Made by a program: the position numbers and the translations under genes. A stretch of DNA of 14,182 nucleotides from JAFALX01 sp050734185 (lineage in GTDB: Bacteria > Chloroflexota > Dormibacteria > Aeolococcales > Aeolococcaceae), in NCBI GenBank assembly GCA_050734185.1, contig JBOHUE010000069.1, positions 1 through 14,182 of the forward strand. Direction: 5' to 3'. Each line of letters starts with the position of its first letter. Within the stretch, counting starts at the first letter, position 1. Shown in pieces: positions 1 to 6,680 of this stretch. The notes beneath the pieces were generated by a model that searched no databases, was not told the origin of the DNA, and saw nothing but the letters and a program-made list of their open reading frames with translations.

Positions 1-1
1 G

Positions 2-643
2 CTCGCGGCGAGCGCGACGCTGGGGCCCGCCGTCGCCGACCTGGGCATCACCTGCATCGAGCCCGCGCCGCTGTGGGTTCCACCGCCTCCAGCGCAGCCG
101 CCGCCGGCTCCCACGGGAACGGATGTCACCGCGGTGGGGGACTCGATCATGGTGGACCTGAGCCCGTTCCTCACCGACCAGTTGCCCGGCATCACCGTCG
201 ACGGCCAGGTGTCGCGCCAGGAGAATCAGCTGCCCGATATGCTCGCCACCATGCGTTCGCAGGGCCGGCTCCCGAAGCGCTTGGTGATCGAGCTGGGCAC
301 CAACGGACCGTTCGACGGGTCGCAGCTGGCCGACACGCTCCGCGGGCTCGGATCCATGGACAGGATCGTCCTCGTCAACGCGCGCGAGCCGCGGCCGTGG
401 GAATCAGACGTGAATCAGACGATCGCCGATGTCGCTCAGCAGGTGCCGCACGCCGTGGTGGTCGACTGGCACAGCGCCAGCGCCGGACACCCGGAGTACT
501 TCTTTGACGACGGTGTGCACCCCAACGCGGCCGGGTCGCCGGTGCTCGCCTCGCTGATTGCGCGCGCACTGTCGCCGACCCCGGCCCCGCCCCCACCGCC
601 GAACCCGGCGGCGATGCACGTGGTCCGCTGCGCCTGGTGGTGA
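2..643 (+). CDS. SGNH-domain C-terminus of a cell-surface acyltransferase (5' truncated)
   Basis: The reading frame is open from the left edge, so the N-terminus is missing. A proline-rich linker (about 106-150) precedes an SGNH-hydrolase-like domain. Visible motifs are AVGDSIM with the likely nucleophile Ser at 143-145, a LGTNGPF block with Asn (about 295-312), and DDGVHPN with the Asp-x-x-His pair (His at 518-520). This is the layout of the extracytoplasmic SGNH domain fused behind a ten-helix acyltransferase-3 membrane domain in OatA-like proteins, which O-acetylate peptidoglycan or surface glycans. The membrane part would lie left of the window. The protein ends in a second proline-rich tail and a short hydrophobic/aromatic end. 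The stop TGA (641-643) lies in the loop of the hairpin shared with the convergent transporter gene. The SGNH fold is well supported. The acyltransferase-3 fusion is inferred from the linker and from family knowledge. Confidence 0.75.
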   Translation, partial: LAASATLGPAVADLGITCIEPAPLWVPPPPAQPPPAPTGTDVTAVGDSIMVDLSPFLTDQLPGITVDGQVSRQENQLPDMLATMRSQGRLPKRLVIELGTNGPFDGSQLADTLRGLGSMDRIVLVNAREPRPWESDVNQTIADVAQQVPHAVVVDWHSASAGHPEYFFDDGVHPNAAGSPVLASLIARALSPTPAPPPPPNPAAMHVVRCAWW

Positions 644-657
644 GCGCCGCGGACCAC
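620..657. terminator. Bidirectional terminator-like hairpin between convergent genes
   Basis: Positions 620-633 and 644-657 are inverted repeats that pair at 13 of 14 positions (the single mismatch is 629/648) around a 10-base loop. The hairpin lies across the 3' end of the SGNH gene and stops 6 bases before the end of the convergent transporter gene. It can therefore serve both strands. There is no T-run on either side, so it is a GC-rich hairpin rather than a classical intrinsic terminator. Confidence 0.6.
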
Positions 658-662
658 ACCGA

Positions 663-2132
663 TCAGGCCGGCTCCTGCGAGCTCAGCGCAGCCACGCGGG
701 GCGCCTCGGCGGGCTGATCCGGCCGCGGGTTGCGAATCGTCGCCGCGGCGAGCACCCCACCAGCGGCGCACACGACCGCCGCGATGATGACCGCTGTGTG
801 AAAGCCGCCCTGGAACGCCGTCGGGTGCAGGTAGCTCGAACCCGTGATCCCCGCCAGCGGCGGCAGAATGGCGACGAAGAACAGACTGCCGGTCCGTGCC
901 ACCGTGTTGTTGACCGCGGACGCCAGGCCGGCGTTGCGCGCGGGCGCCGAGCTCATCGCCGTCGATGTCAGCGGCGCAACAGTTATTGCCAAACCCAGCC
1001 CGAACATGAGCACCGCCGGCAGCACCTCGGTGAGGTAGTTGCCGTTGGAGTCGATGCGCGCCAGCAGCAGAACTCCGGCCGCGACGACAATCGGCCCCAC
1101 CGACATCTGCAGCCGTGGCCCGATCTGCGACGCGAGGCGTCCGGAGCGTGCCGACAGCACCAGCATGATCGCGGTCACCGGCAGGAACGACGCGCCTGCC
1201 AGGATGGGCGAGTAGTGCGCGACCTGGATCAGCTCGATGGGCAGCAGGAACAGCACGCCGCCGAGCACCGCGTAGATCAGGAGGGTCACCGCGTTGGTGG
1301 CGCTGAACTGCTTGGACTGGAACAGCGAGAGGGGGAGCATCGGGTTCGGAGACCGTCTCTCCTGGACGAGGAACGCCACCGCGGCGGCGACACCACCGAG
1401 CAGTGCCACGAGAACCACGGGAGCGCCGAAGCCCAGTGACGGGCCTTCCACGAGCCCGTAGCTGACACCGACCAGCGCGAGCACGCCGAGCGCGGCACCG
1501 CCGACGTCGAGCCTGCCCGTCGCCGACTCGTCGCGCGTCTCGGGCACGGTGGTGAGCGACAGCCACACCACCAGCACCGCGATCGGGAGGTTGATCAGAA
1601 ATATGAACCGCCAGCTCACGGCGGCGATGAGCCAGCCGCCCAGGAAGGGTGCGAAGGCGGACGAGATGCCACCGAACCCGGACCACGCTCCGATCGCCGG
1701 GGCGCGGTCCTCGCGCCGGAACGACGCCTCGAGAATGGCAAGGCTCCCGGGCGTCAGCAGCGCGCCGCCGACTCCCTGCAGCGCGCGGAACAGGATGAGC
1801 AGCGTGATGTTCGGCGCCACCCCACACAGCAGTGACGCAACCGCGAACCACACGACGCCGGTGAGGAACACCCGGCGGCGACCGATGCGGTCGCCGAGAA
1901 CGCCGCAGAGGAGGATGAGCCCGGACAGAGTCAGCATGTAGCCGATCGACACCCACTGCAGCCCCGCGATGTCGGCGTGCAGCTCGCGCCCGATCGTCGG
2001 TTGGGCGATGCCGACGACGGTGGAGTCGATGAACGCCATCGAACTGCCGAGGATGGTTGCGCTGAGGACGAGGCGGCCGCGCCTCGTCGCCAGGCGCAGG
2101 TTGGGCTGCGACGCCGGCTCAGCCGGTGGCAT
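663..2132 (-). CDS. MFS drug-exporter, DHA2 (EmrB/QacA) type, 489 aa
   Basis: A polytopic major-facilitator protein of the 14-helix drug:H+ antiporter-2 type. The first helix carries the family signature FIDSTVVGIAQPTIGREL. Motif A follows as GVLGDRIGRRRVF between helices 2 and 3, motif B as LFRALQGVGGA, and a motif-C-like stretch (SSAFAPFLGGWL) in helix 5. The length of 489 aa suits DHA2. It should export hydrophobic or cationic compounds across the inner membrane using the proton gradient; the substrate cannot be read from sequence. I chose the ATG at 2132. It gives MPPAEPASQPN and then a basic N-terminus before helix 1. Longer forms up to 2291 would be a low-complexity Arg/Ser-rich extension lying in the upstream gene. 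The start overlaps the CGNR gene stop by 14 bp, so the two are probably cotranscribed, and the regulator may control the pump. Confidence 0.9.
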   Translation of the reverse strand: MPPAEPASQPNLRLATRRGRLVLSATILGSSMAFIDSTVVGIAQPTIGRELHADIAGLQWVSIGYMLTLSGLILLCGVLGDRIGRRRVFLTGVVWFAVASLLCGVAPNITLLILFRALQGVGGALLTPGSLAILEASFRREDRAPAIGAWSGFGGISSAFAPFLGGWLIAAVSWRFIFLINLPIAVLVVWLSLTTVPETRDESATGRLDVGGAALGVLALVGVSYGLVEGPSLGFGAPVVLVALLGGVAAAVAFLVQERRSPNPMLPLSLFQSKQFSATNAVTLLIYAVLGGVLFLLPIELIQVAHYSPILAGASFLPVTAIMLVLSARSGRLASQIGPRLQMSVGPIVVAAGVLLLARIDSNGNYLTEVLPAVLMFGLGLAITVAPLTSTAMSSAPARNAGLASAVNNTVARTGSLFFVAILPPLAGITGSSYLHPTAFQGGFHTAVIIAAVVCAAGGVLAAATIRNPRPDQPAEAPRVAALSSQEPA

Positions 2133-2724
2133 CGACCGGGGACTTCTTGCGCGCGCGATAGTTGCGGGCCTTCTCACGGCAGCCGCACGTGGCCATGCTG
2201 CACCACTGCCGCCGCGCGTTCTTCGACTTGTCGTAGAACGCGAAACGGCACTCGTCGTTGCGACACACCTTGAGCCGCTGCCACGTGCCATACACGCTGG
2301 CAGTAATCATGGCTGCTGCGAGGCGCCCGTAGAAGTCGTCGACGCCGGTCTCCTCTGGGGCCGGGTGAGCGTGCGCGCCCTCTTCGGTTATCACAACGGC
2401 GAGCCGCGTGTCGTTCAACTGGTGCATGACCAGAGCCACCGCTTCCGGCGACACCTCGTGGCCGCCATTGCCTTCGAGCAGGTCGCGAAACGCCTCGCGG
2501 AGCGCGACCAGGGCGGCACGCGCCGACTCGTCGAGAGTCGCGTCGACCCCCTTGGACGCGAGCCAGCGCCGCGCGGAGTCGGCGGTGCCGAGGTGGTCCT
2601 CGCCGTCGGGCAGATCCACCGAATTGACGAACTCCTCGATCAGCCGGAGGCTGCCGGGCGCCTCGCCGAGCTCACCGGTGTCGCCGTTCGCGATCGCGGA
2701 GCTGGCGCTCTCGTCGACGGTCAT
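2119..2724 (-). CDS. CGNR zinc-finger / ABATE-domain transcriptional regulator (CGCR variant)
   Basis: 201 aa. Residues about 25-140 resemble the ABATE (putative stress-responsive) domain: an early LRLIEEFVNSVD stretch, then a helical region. The C-terminus carries the zinc-finger pattern VCRNDECRFAFYDKS, then RRQWCSMATCGCREKARNYRARKK, with four zinc-ligand cysteines (two in CxxxxC, then WCSMxxC). The family hallmark after the fourth cysteine is CGNR; here it is CGCR, adding an extra Cys. Members are presumed DNA-binding regulators, often next to transporters or enzymes they control. The ATG at 2724 has no Shine-Dalgarno. A TACGAT box (2739-2734) lies 9 bases upstream, so the mRNA may be leaderless or nearly so. 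It runs into the DHA2 exporter with a 14-bp overlap, and a regulator-pump operon is the simplest reading. The role in controlling the pump is inference. Confidence 0.85.
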   Translation of the reverse strand: MTVDESASSAIANGDTGELGEAPGSLRLIEEFVNSVDLPDGEDHLGTADSARRWLASKGVDATLDESARAALVALREAFRDLLEGNGGHEVSPEAVALVMHQLNDTRLAVVITEEGAHAHPAPEETGVDDFYGRLAAAMITASVYGTWQRLKVCRNDECRFAFYDKSKNARRQWCSMATCGCREKARNYRARKKSPVDATG

Positions 2725-2765
2725 GGCGGCTTCATCGTACCGCGCGCCGTAACCGGCAAACGTAT

Positions 2766-2803
2766 TTGACAGGTGACGGAGCAGATGCTATGGTAATCAC
2801 CAT
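2766..2803 (+). promoter_or_regulatory. Promoter with extended -10 and overlapping palindrome
   Basis: TTGACA (2766-2771), a 17-bp spacer and TATGGT (2789-2794) preceded by TG at 2786-2787 form a sigma70-type promoter with an extended -10. The -10 overlaps the inverted repeat ATGGT-AATC-ACCAT (2790-2803), a candidate operator. A second 6-bp inverted repeat pairs ATCACC (2796-2801) with GGTGAT (2819-2824). The predicted start is near 2801, about 60 bases upstream of the ATG at 2863. Confidence 0.6.
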
Positions 2804-2862
2804 CAAACGGTCTACGGTGGTGATGTTGAATGGGCAAGCCGGGACCGCAAGGGAGGTGCTGC

Positions 2863-3114
2863 ATGTATTCGATGAACCTGACTGAGATGGCACAGGTCGC
2901 CGAGCAAGAGCACATGCGTGTCGCGCTGCGGCGGGCGGCGGCGCGAGCCGCGCGTCGCGAGGCAGGCATCACCTGGCTGCAGGCGGTCCGGATGCGCGTC
3001 TTCGCGGCCCCGGTGTCGCCCGCACGGCCGGCCCCACCGGCCACCGCGCGTCCTGCGGTCCGGCTGCGAGTGATCCGCGCCGCCGACTCGGACTGCGCGA
3101 CCGCTGACTGCTAG
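2863..3114 (+). CDS. Small basic protein of unknown function, 83 aa
   Basis: I do not recognise this protein. I chose ATG 2863 because a strong Shine-Dalgarno, AAGGGAGGTG (2849-2858), lies 4 bases upstream; an in-frame ATG at 2830 has no such site. The N-terminal half (residues about 1-45) is predicted helical, starting MYSMNLTEMAQVAEQEH, followed by Arg/Ala-rich helix and REAGITWLQAVRMRVFA. The C-terminal half is Pro/Ala-rich and probably disordered, ending in DSDCATADC. It has no signal peptide or membrane helix that I can see. Its own promoter (2766-2794), the strong ribosome binding site, and a stop TAG (3112-3114) sitting at the foot of a hairpin all argue that it is really expressed. 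It is divergent from the CGNR regulator, whose product could act on the palindromes between them. Confidence 0.65.
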   Translation: MYSMNLTEMAQVAEQEHMRVALRRAAARAARREAGITWLQAVRMRVFAAPVSPARPAPPATARPAVRLRVIRAADSDCATADC

Positions 3115-3136
3115 TGCAGCGCCTGGTGTTGCACTA
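3112..3136. terminator. Hairpin shared by two convergent stop codons
   Basis: TAGTGCA (3112-3118) and TGCACTA (3130-3136) are perfect inverted repeats. Pairing can extend inward through two G-U pairs in the plus-strand transcript to a 3-base loop. The TAG stop of the small plus gene is the left end of the stem; the TAG stop of the diiron gene on the minus strand (3136-3134) is the right end. There is no T-run. It is likely the transcription end for both genes. Confidence 0.5.
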
Positions 3137-4225
3137 CGCGACGTCCTCTGCACCCGTCGCGGCGGCGATGGTCGCCTCCACATGAGCGACGCGCCCGGCG
3201 TCGATCTCGGCGGCCACCGCCGCGTCGTCCGCGAGGAGCGCGTCGAGGTCGACGTCCGCGTAGCCGAGCACGCCGATCTCGGCGAACGCGCGTTGCACGC
3301 GGTCGCCCATGAGCCCGATGTCCTTGAGCGTCGGCGCGATGCGCGTGAACAGCAGGCTGCGGAACTGCGTCATCGCCTCTGATTTGCGCACATAGTCGAG
3401 GCACTCCTCGACCGGCAGGTCGAGATTCGCCCACACCTCCTCGGCGAGGAATCGGTCACGCATGAGGTAGCACGCCTCCACGCAGAACTCCTCCCGCTCG
3501 GCGCGCTCCGCTTCGGTGAGCTCCGGGTACAGCGAACGCAGCGCAAGACGGCCGAACGCGACGTGGCGCGACTCGTCCTCCATCACGTACGCGTTGATCG
3601 CGCGTGCCAGCGGGTCGCCAACGATGTCGCGGAGTAGGCCGAACGCCGCCAGCGCGAGCCCCTCGATGATCACCTGCATCCCCAGGTACGTGAAGTCCCA
3701 CCGTGAGTCGGTAACGACGTCGTTGAGCAGCGACTTGAGATGCGGGTTGATGGGATACGCGAGCTCGATCTTCTCGTGCAGATACCGCGAGTACGTCTCC
3801 ACGTGACGTGCCTCGTCGATCACCTGTGTGGCGGCGTAGAACTTGCTGTCGATGTCAGGAACTGTCTGCACGAGGCTCGCCGCGCAGATGAGCGCACCCT
3901 GCTCGCCGTGCAGGAACTGCGAGAACTGCCAGGCCGTCGCGTGGCGGCGCACGACCGCGCGGTCCGGCTCGCCCATCCTGTCCCAGATCTCGGAGCCGTA
4001 CAGCGGGATGAACACCTCGGGCGCCTGCAGCGGGTCATCGAGGTCGACGGGCAGCGACCAGTCGATGCGCTCGCGGCTGTTCCACTGCCGTGACTTGCCC
4101 TTCTCGTACAGGCTGAGCAGCTTGTCGCGGCCCTCGTCGTACTCCCATGAGAACGTCGTCTCGGCGCCGCCGGGCACGTGCCAGCGTGTCTGCTCCACGG
4201 GCAGGGTGTAGACGCGAGTGGTCAT
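3134..4225 (-). CDS. Ferritin-like carboxylate-diiron oxygenase, 363 aa
   Basis: The six expected ligands of a ferritin/R2-like diiron centre are visible: Glu108 (FLHGEQGA), Glu138 and His141 (IDEARHVETY), Glu188 (VIIEGLALAA), and Glu218 and His221 (EDESRHVAFG). The spacing between the two half-sites is equal (30 residues each). Proteins of this layout activate O2 for oxidation or hydroxylation; AurF-type N-oxygenases and related actinobacterial ferritin-like proteins are the nearest class I can name. The ligands are not arranged like R2lox (EAKH). The substrate is unknown. ATG 4225 is preceded by AGGAGA about 8 bases upstream, and its ATGA overlaps the stop of the MerR gene, so translation is coupled. 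A longer form from 4264 would lie inside the MerR gene. The MerR protein is the obvious candidate regulator. Confidence 0.85.
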   Translation of the reverse strand: MTTRVYTLPVEQTRWHVPGGAETTFSWEYDEGRDKLLSLYEKGKSRQWNSRERIDWSLPVDLDDPLQAPEVFIPLYGSEIWDRMGEPDRAVVRRHATAWQFSQFLHGEQGALICAASLVQTVPDIDSKFYAATQVIDEARHVETYSRYLHEKIELAYPINPHLKSLLNDVVTDSRWDFTYLGMQVIIEGLALAAFGLLRDIVGDPLARAINAYVMEDESRHVAFGRLALRSLYPELTEAERAEREEFCVEACYLMRDRFLAEEVWANLDLPVEECLDYVRKSEAMTQFRSLLFTRIAPTLKDIGLMGDRVQRAFAEIGVLGYADVDLDALLADDAAVAAEIDAGRVAHVEATIAAATGAEDVA

Positions 4226-4932
4226 GCGATGCTCTCCTGATCGCCGGTGTCGCTCGCGAGCCATTGCTGAAGTGCGTGCTGGACGGCCCGGTGATGCAAG
4301 AGTGAGAGGAGCTCGTCGGCGAGCGGCAGCCCGCGGTGCACCAGGTCGCGCAGCGTCGCTGCGTCGTGGCGATGCAGGACCGGCTCGATGATGCGGGTCA
4401 GCTCCTCGGTGACGAGCCGCTCGACAGCGTCGCGATACAGGCCGACGCTCTCGATGGCAAAGCCGGACTCATCCGTGAAGCCGGCGGAGCGCATCGCGGC
4501 GACGAGCGCAAGCAACCGCAGGTCGCTGCTGGAGTACAGGCCGCCGGCGCCGATGAGCCCCAGCTGCGCCAGCACCTCGACGTCCTCGGCCGGGAGCCGG
4601 TCGCGAATCTCGGCGAGCTCCGCGTGCGGTGCCGCGGGGTCGGGCTCCTCGAGCAAGCCGCCAAGGGTCTGCAACGCGCGCATCTCATCGAACGGCAGCT
4701 CACCCCAGCGGTCGAGGATCGTGCCGATGCCGCGTAACGAGAGGCGCAGCTCGCTTTGCAGCGTGCGGATCCAGCGCAGGCGGCGCACGGTGCTCTCGGG
4801 GTAGCTCGCCTGGTTGCCGGCCGTTTTCTGCGGTTCGGGCAGCAGCCCCTGCTGCGCGTAGAAATGAATGGTCGGGGCGCTCACGCCGGTGAGGCGCACC
4901 AGGTCGCGCATGCGGTAGGGGAACTCGGCCAC
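4222..4932 (-). CDS. MerR-family transcriptional regulator
   Basis: The N-terminal winged helix is a clear MerR domain: YRMRDLVRLTGVSAPTIHFY, then AQQGLLPEP, a wing with NQASYPESTVRRLRWIRTLQ, and LSLRGIGTIL. The remaining ~150 residues are helical, without conserved cysteines, so a metal or redox sensor of MerR/SoxR type is unlikely. A helical ligand-binding domain is more likely. The start is uncertain. GTG 4959, GTG 4932 and ATG 4911 are all in frame and none has a Shine-Dalgarno. I prefer GTG 4932 because a TTGACA/GATCAT promoter (4969-4941) would start RNA about there. The stop overlaps the diiron oxygenase start (ATGA), so the two form one unit, and the regulator likely controls itself and the oxygenase. 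Confidence 0.85.
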   Translation of the reverse strand: MAEFPYRMRDLVRLTGVSAPTIHFYAQQGLLPEPQKTAGNQASYPESTVRRLRWIRTLQSELRLSLRGIGTILDRWGELPFDEMRALQTLGGLLEEPDPAAPHAELAEIRDRLPAEDVEVLAQLGLIGAGGLYSSSDLRLLALVAAMRSAGFTDESGFAIESVGLYRDAVERLVTEELTRIIEPVLHRHDAATLRDLVHRGLPLADELLSLLHHRAVQHALQQWLASDTGDQESIA

Positions 4933-4940
4933 CGCAGGCG

Positions 4941-4981
4941 ATGATCCGCCGGTGGACACCGAGTGTCAAGCGTTACTTGAC
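4941..4981 (-). promoter_or_regulatory. Candidate MerR promoter and operator
   Basis: GTCAAG-CGTTA-CTTGAC (4965-4981) is a perfect 6-bp inverted repeat in the 30-bp gap between the hydrolase and MerR genes. On the minus strand it contains TTGACA (4969-4964), followed after 17 bp by GATCAT (4946-4941), a weak -10. A repressor bound here would cover the -35. A 17-bp spacer is shorter than the 19-20 bp usual for MerR-activated promoters. Confidence 0.45.
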
Positions 4982-4989
4982 GCTAGTCA

Positions 4990-5640
4990 TTACCACGCGA
5001 CATCGCCGTGATAGCCGCTGGGCTTGGGATGCTGCTGATAGGCGGCAAAGCCGCGCCGGCTGTCGCCTATCGTCGTGTCGCCGCCGTGCCCCGGCAGCAC
5101 CAGGGTGGAATCGTCGAGCGGCAGCAGCCGGCTGCCAATACTCTCCAGCAGGACCTCGAGGTCGCCCGATGCGAACGTGCGTCCCGGGCCGCCATCGAAG
5201 AGGGTGTCGCCGCTGATGAGGGCACGGCCGACCCGCAGCGAGATGCTGCCCGGCGTGTGCCCCGGCGTGTGGATGACGGTCACGCGCGTCGACCCAACCC
5301 GAACCTCGGCGCCGTCGTCGAGCCGGCCGTCTATTCGCTCCTCAGGGATGTTCACCTCGCGTGCACCGACGAGGACGGGCGCACGAGTTGCAGTGCGCAC
5401 GGCGTCGTACGACGCCCAGTGGTCGGGATGCCAGTGCGTCGCCACCACAAGCTTCACGCTGCCGTCCGCAGCGATGGCGTCGACCAGGCGGCGCACCTCG
5501 AGCGGCATGTCCACCAGCAGTGACTCCCCGGCGCCGAGGTCGCGAACGATGTACGCGTTGTTGTTCGCCGGACCCATCGGTCCGACCTTGACGATGCGGA
5601 CCTCGCCGTCGTCGACGACGGTGACGTCAGCCGCGTGCAC
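4990..5640 (-). CDS. Metallo-beta-lactamase-fold hydrolase (glyoxalase II-like), 216 aa
   Basis: The complete metal-binding set is present: THWHPDH (residues 68-74, His69, His71, Asp73, His74), His128 in TPGHTPGS, Asp145 in ISGDTLF, and His185 in LPGHGGDTT. The length and the GPMGPANNNAYIV start are those of single-domain cytosolic hydrolases in the glyoxalase II/GloB-like branch, which use a two-metal centre to cleave thioesters or related bonds. The C-terminal substrate-binding domain of true glyoxalase II is absent or reduced, so the substrate is open. GTG 5640 is the only usable start in the region. It has no ribosome binding site of its own and overlaps the glycosylase gene stop by 14 bp, so translation is probably coupled. 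The gene ends with TAA 30-60 bp before the MerR start. Confidence 0.85.
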   Translation of the reverse strand: MHAADVTVVDDGEVRIVKVGPMGPANNNAYIVRDLGAGESLLVDMPLEVRRLVDAIAADGSVKLVVATHWHPDHWASYDAVRTATRAPVLVGAREVNIPEERIDGRLDDGAEVRVGSTRVTVIHTPGHTPGSISLRVGRALISGDTLFDGGPGRTFASGDLEVLLESIGSRLLPLDDSTLVLPGHGGDTTIGDSRRGFAAYQQHPKPSGYHGDVAW

Positions 5641-6229
5641 GCGACGGCGCGCGCCGTTGCGGCTTGCTGCCGCCGTTCTCTGCGGCGGCAGCCGCGCGCA
5701 GCGCTGCCTTGTGCGCGCGCTTCTGCGTCTGGTACGCCTCGCGCTCTTCGACCGTGTGCACGTCGGCGAGCGTCGGCCAGTCCGGTGCGACCTGCTCCCA
5801 TCCTTTGGGACGAACGCCGAGCTGCTTGGCGACGACTCCGACCATGATCTTCGCCTTCATGTCGCCGAATCCCGGGAGCGCTGCGAAGCGCTTCAGCAGG
5901 TCGCGGCCGTCCTTGGCCTCACGCCAGATGCGTGACGCGTCGCCGCCGAACTCGCTGGCGATGACGGAACACAATGCGTACACGCGGTGCGCCATGCTCC
6001 CGGGGTAGCGGTGCAGCGCCGGCGGTGTTCGAAACGCGCGTTCGACGTCGCCGGGATCCATTTGCGCGACGCGTGTCGCGTCGATCGTGCCGAGCCGTTC
6101 GCGCATCGTGAGCGGCCCCATGAACGCCCACTCGACTGGCACCTGCTGATCGAGGCAGAAGCCGATGAGCAGCGCGGTCGGGTCCTCGCTCACCAGGCGA
6201 TCAGCGTCAGGGTTGCCCGTCCATTCCAT
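5627..6229 (-). CDS. HhH-GPD family DNA glycosylase-like protein (TIGR03252-like), 200 aa
   Basis: A helix-hairpin-helix/GPD base-excision-repair fold. The start MEWTGNPDADRLVSEDPTAL, then LLIGFCLDQQVPVEWAF, corresponds to the opening of the family, and the DNA-binding hairpin is LPGFGDMKAKIMVGVVAKQLG. I recognise the actinobacterial uncharacterised HhH-GPD family TIGR03252; members are assumed to act in base excision repair, with no defined substrate. I prefer ATG 6229. The alternative GTG 6280 adds a basic low-complexity 17-residue leader and would make the protein longer than usual. The C-terminus has a basic Ala/Arg/Lys-rich tail (last ~45 residues) that may help bind DNA. It is first in the minus-strand run and overlaps the metallo-hydrolase by 14 bp. 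No Shine-Dalgarno is visible. Confidence 0.8.
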   Translation of the reverse strand: MEWTGNPDADRLVSEDPTALLIGFCLDQQVPVEWAFMGPLTMRERLGTIDATRVAQMDPGDVERAFRTPPALHRYPGSMAHRVYALCSVIASEFGGDASRIWREAKDGRDLLKRFAALPGFGDMKAKIMVGVVAKQLGVRPKGWEQVAPDWPTLADVHTVEEREAYQTQKRAHKAALRAAAAAENGGSKPQRRAPSRARG

Positions 6230-6327
6230 TCGCGGCGTTGCCGATGTCTTGGGCACGGAACGTACGGTACTCCGGGCCACGCGGACGTTGCGCGCCCAAC
6301 CGCAAGTGGTGGGTATCGTCCGCTGCG

Positions 6328-6342
6328 TAGACTTGGTCCATG
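6328..6342 (+). promoter_or_regulatory. Leaderless-type -10 box before the 6340 gene
   Basis: TAGACT (6328-6333) lies 6 bases upstream of ATG 6340, and there is no Shine-Dalgarno. This is the classical placement for a leaderless mRNA in which the start codon is at or next to the transcription start. No good -35 is seen. Confidence 0.45.
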
Positions 6343-6669
6343 TCGCTCTTCGACCGCCTCTTCGGTGACAAGCCGCCGCCGCTGCCCGCAGGCGCGGTGA
6401 TGATCGACCGCGAGCTCGTGGCCACCCTCACCGCTCGCGGCGAGTCGCTACACGACGCTGTGCACACCGCGTTGCGCGCGCAGCTGGCCGCGCTGGAGCA
6501 GCCCGCGGTCGCGGTGCCAGGGACACCCGTTGCACCGGAATCCGTGCAGGCGAAGCCTGAGGCGCCCTTCTGGCTCGAGCGTGACAGTGAGCGCGACCTC
6601 GCACTCGAGGACAAGCTCCGCGACCGTGTGAAGAGCCGCCGCGACACGGAGACCGACGGCAAGGGCTAG
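6340..6669 (+). CDS. Hypothetical protein, 109 aa
   Basis: I do not recognise this protein. It begins MSLFDRLFGDKPPPLPAG, continues with a helix-forming region (IDRELVATLTARGESLHDAVHTALRAQ, shown here in pieces), a Pro/Val-rich linker (residues about 54-73) and a charged C-terminal helix rich in Glu, Asp, Arg and Lys. It has no signal peptide or membrane helix, and no Cys or His cluster. Translation probably starts leaderless at ATG 6340, 6 bases after TAGACT. It is followed after 11 bp by the zinc dehydrogenase gene on the same strand, so the two are likely one operon. It diverges from the HhH-GPD gene. The codon bias and operon position support it as a real gene. Confidence 0.65.
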   Translation: MSLFDRLFGDKPPPLPAGAVMIDRELVATLTARGESLHDAVHTALRAQLAALEQPAVAVPGTPVAPESVQAKPEAPFWLERDSERDLALEDKLRDRVKSRRDTETDGKG

Positions 6670-6680
6670 GGGTCTCACAC

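Noticed and set aside
558..1439. 293-codon plus-strand open frame
   Set aside because: Antisense shadow of the exporter; the product is an Arg/Gln/His-rich sequence without fold.
436..1956. 506-codon minus-strand open frame over the exporter
   Set aside because: Arg/His/Gly-rich shadow of the DHA2 gene in another frame, with no domain; typical of GC-rich DNA.
1969..2769. 266-codon plus-strand open frame
   Set aside because: Antisense to the CGNR gene and the exporter start; the zinc finger and transporter motifs on the other strand are decisive.
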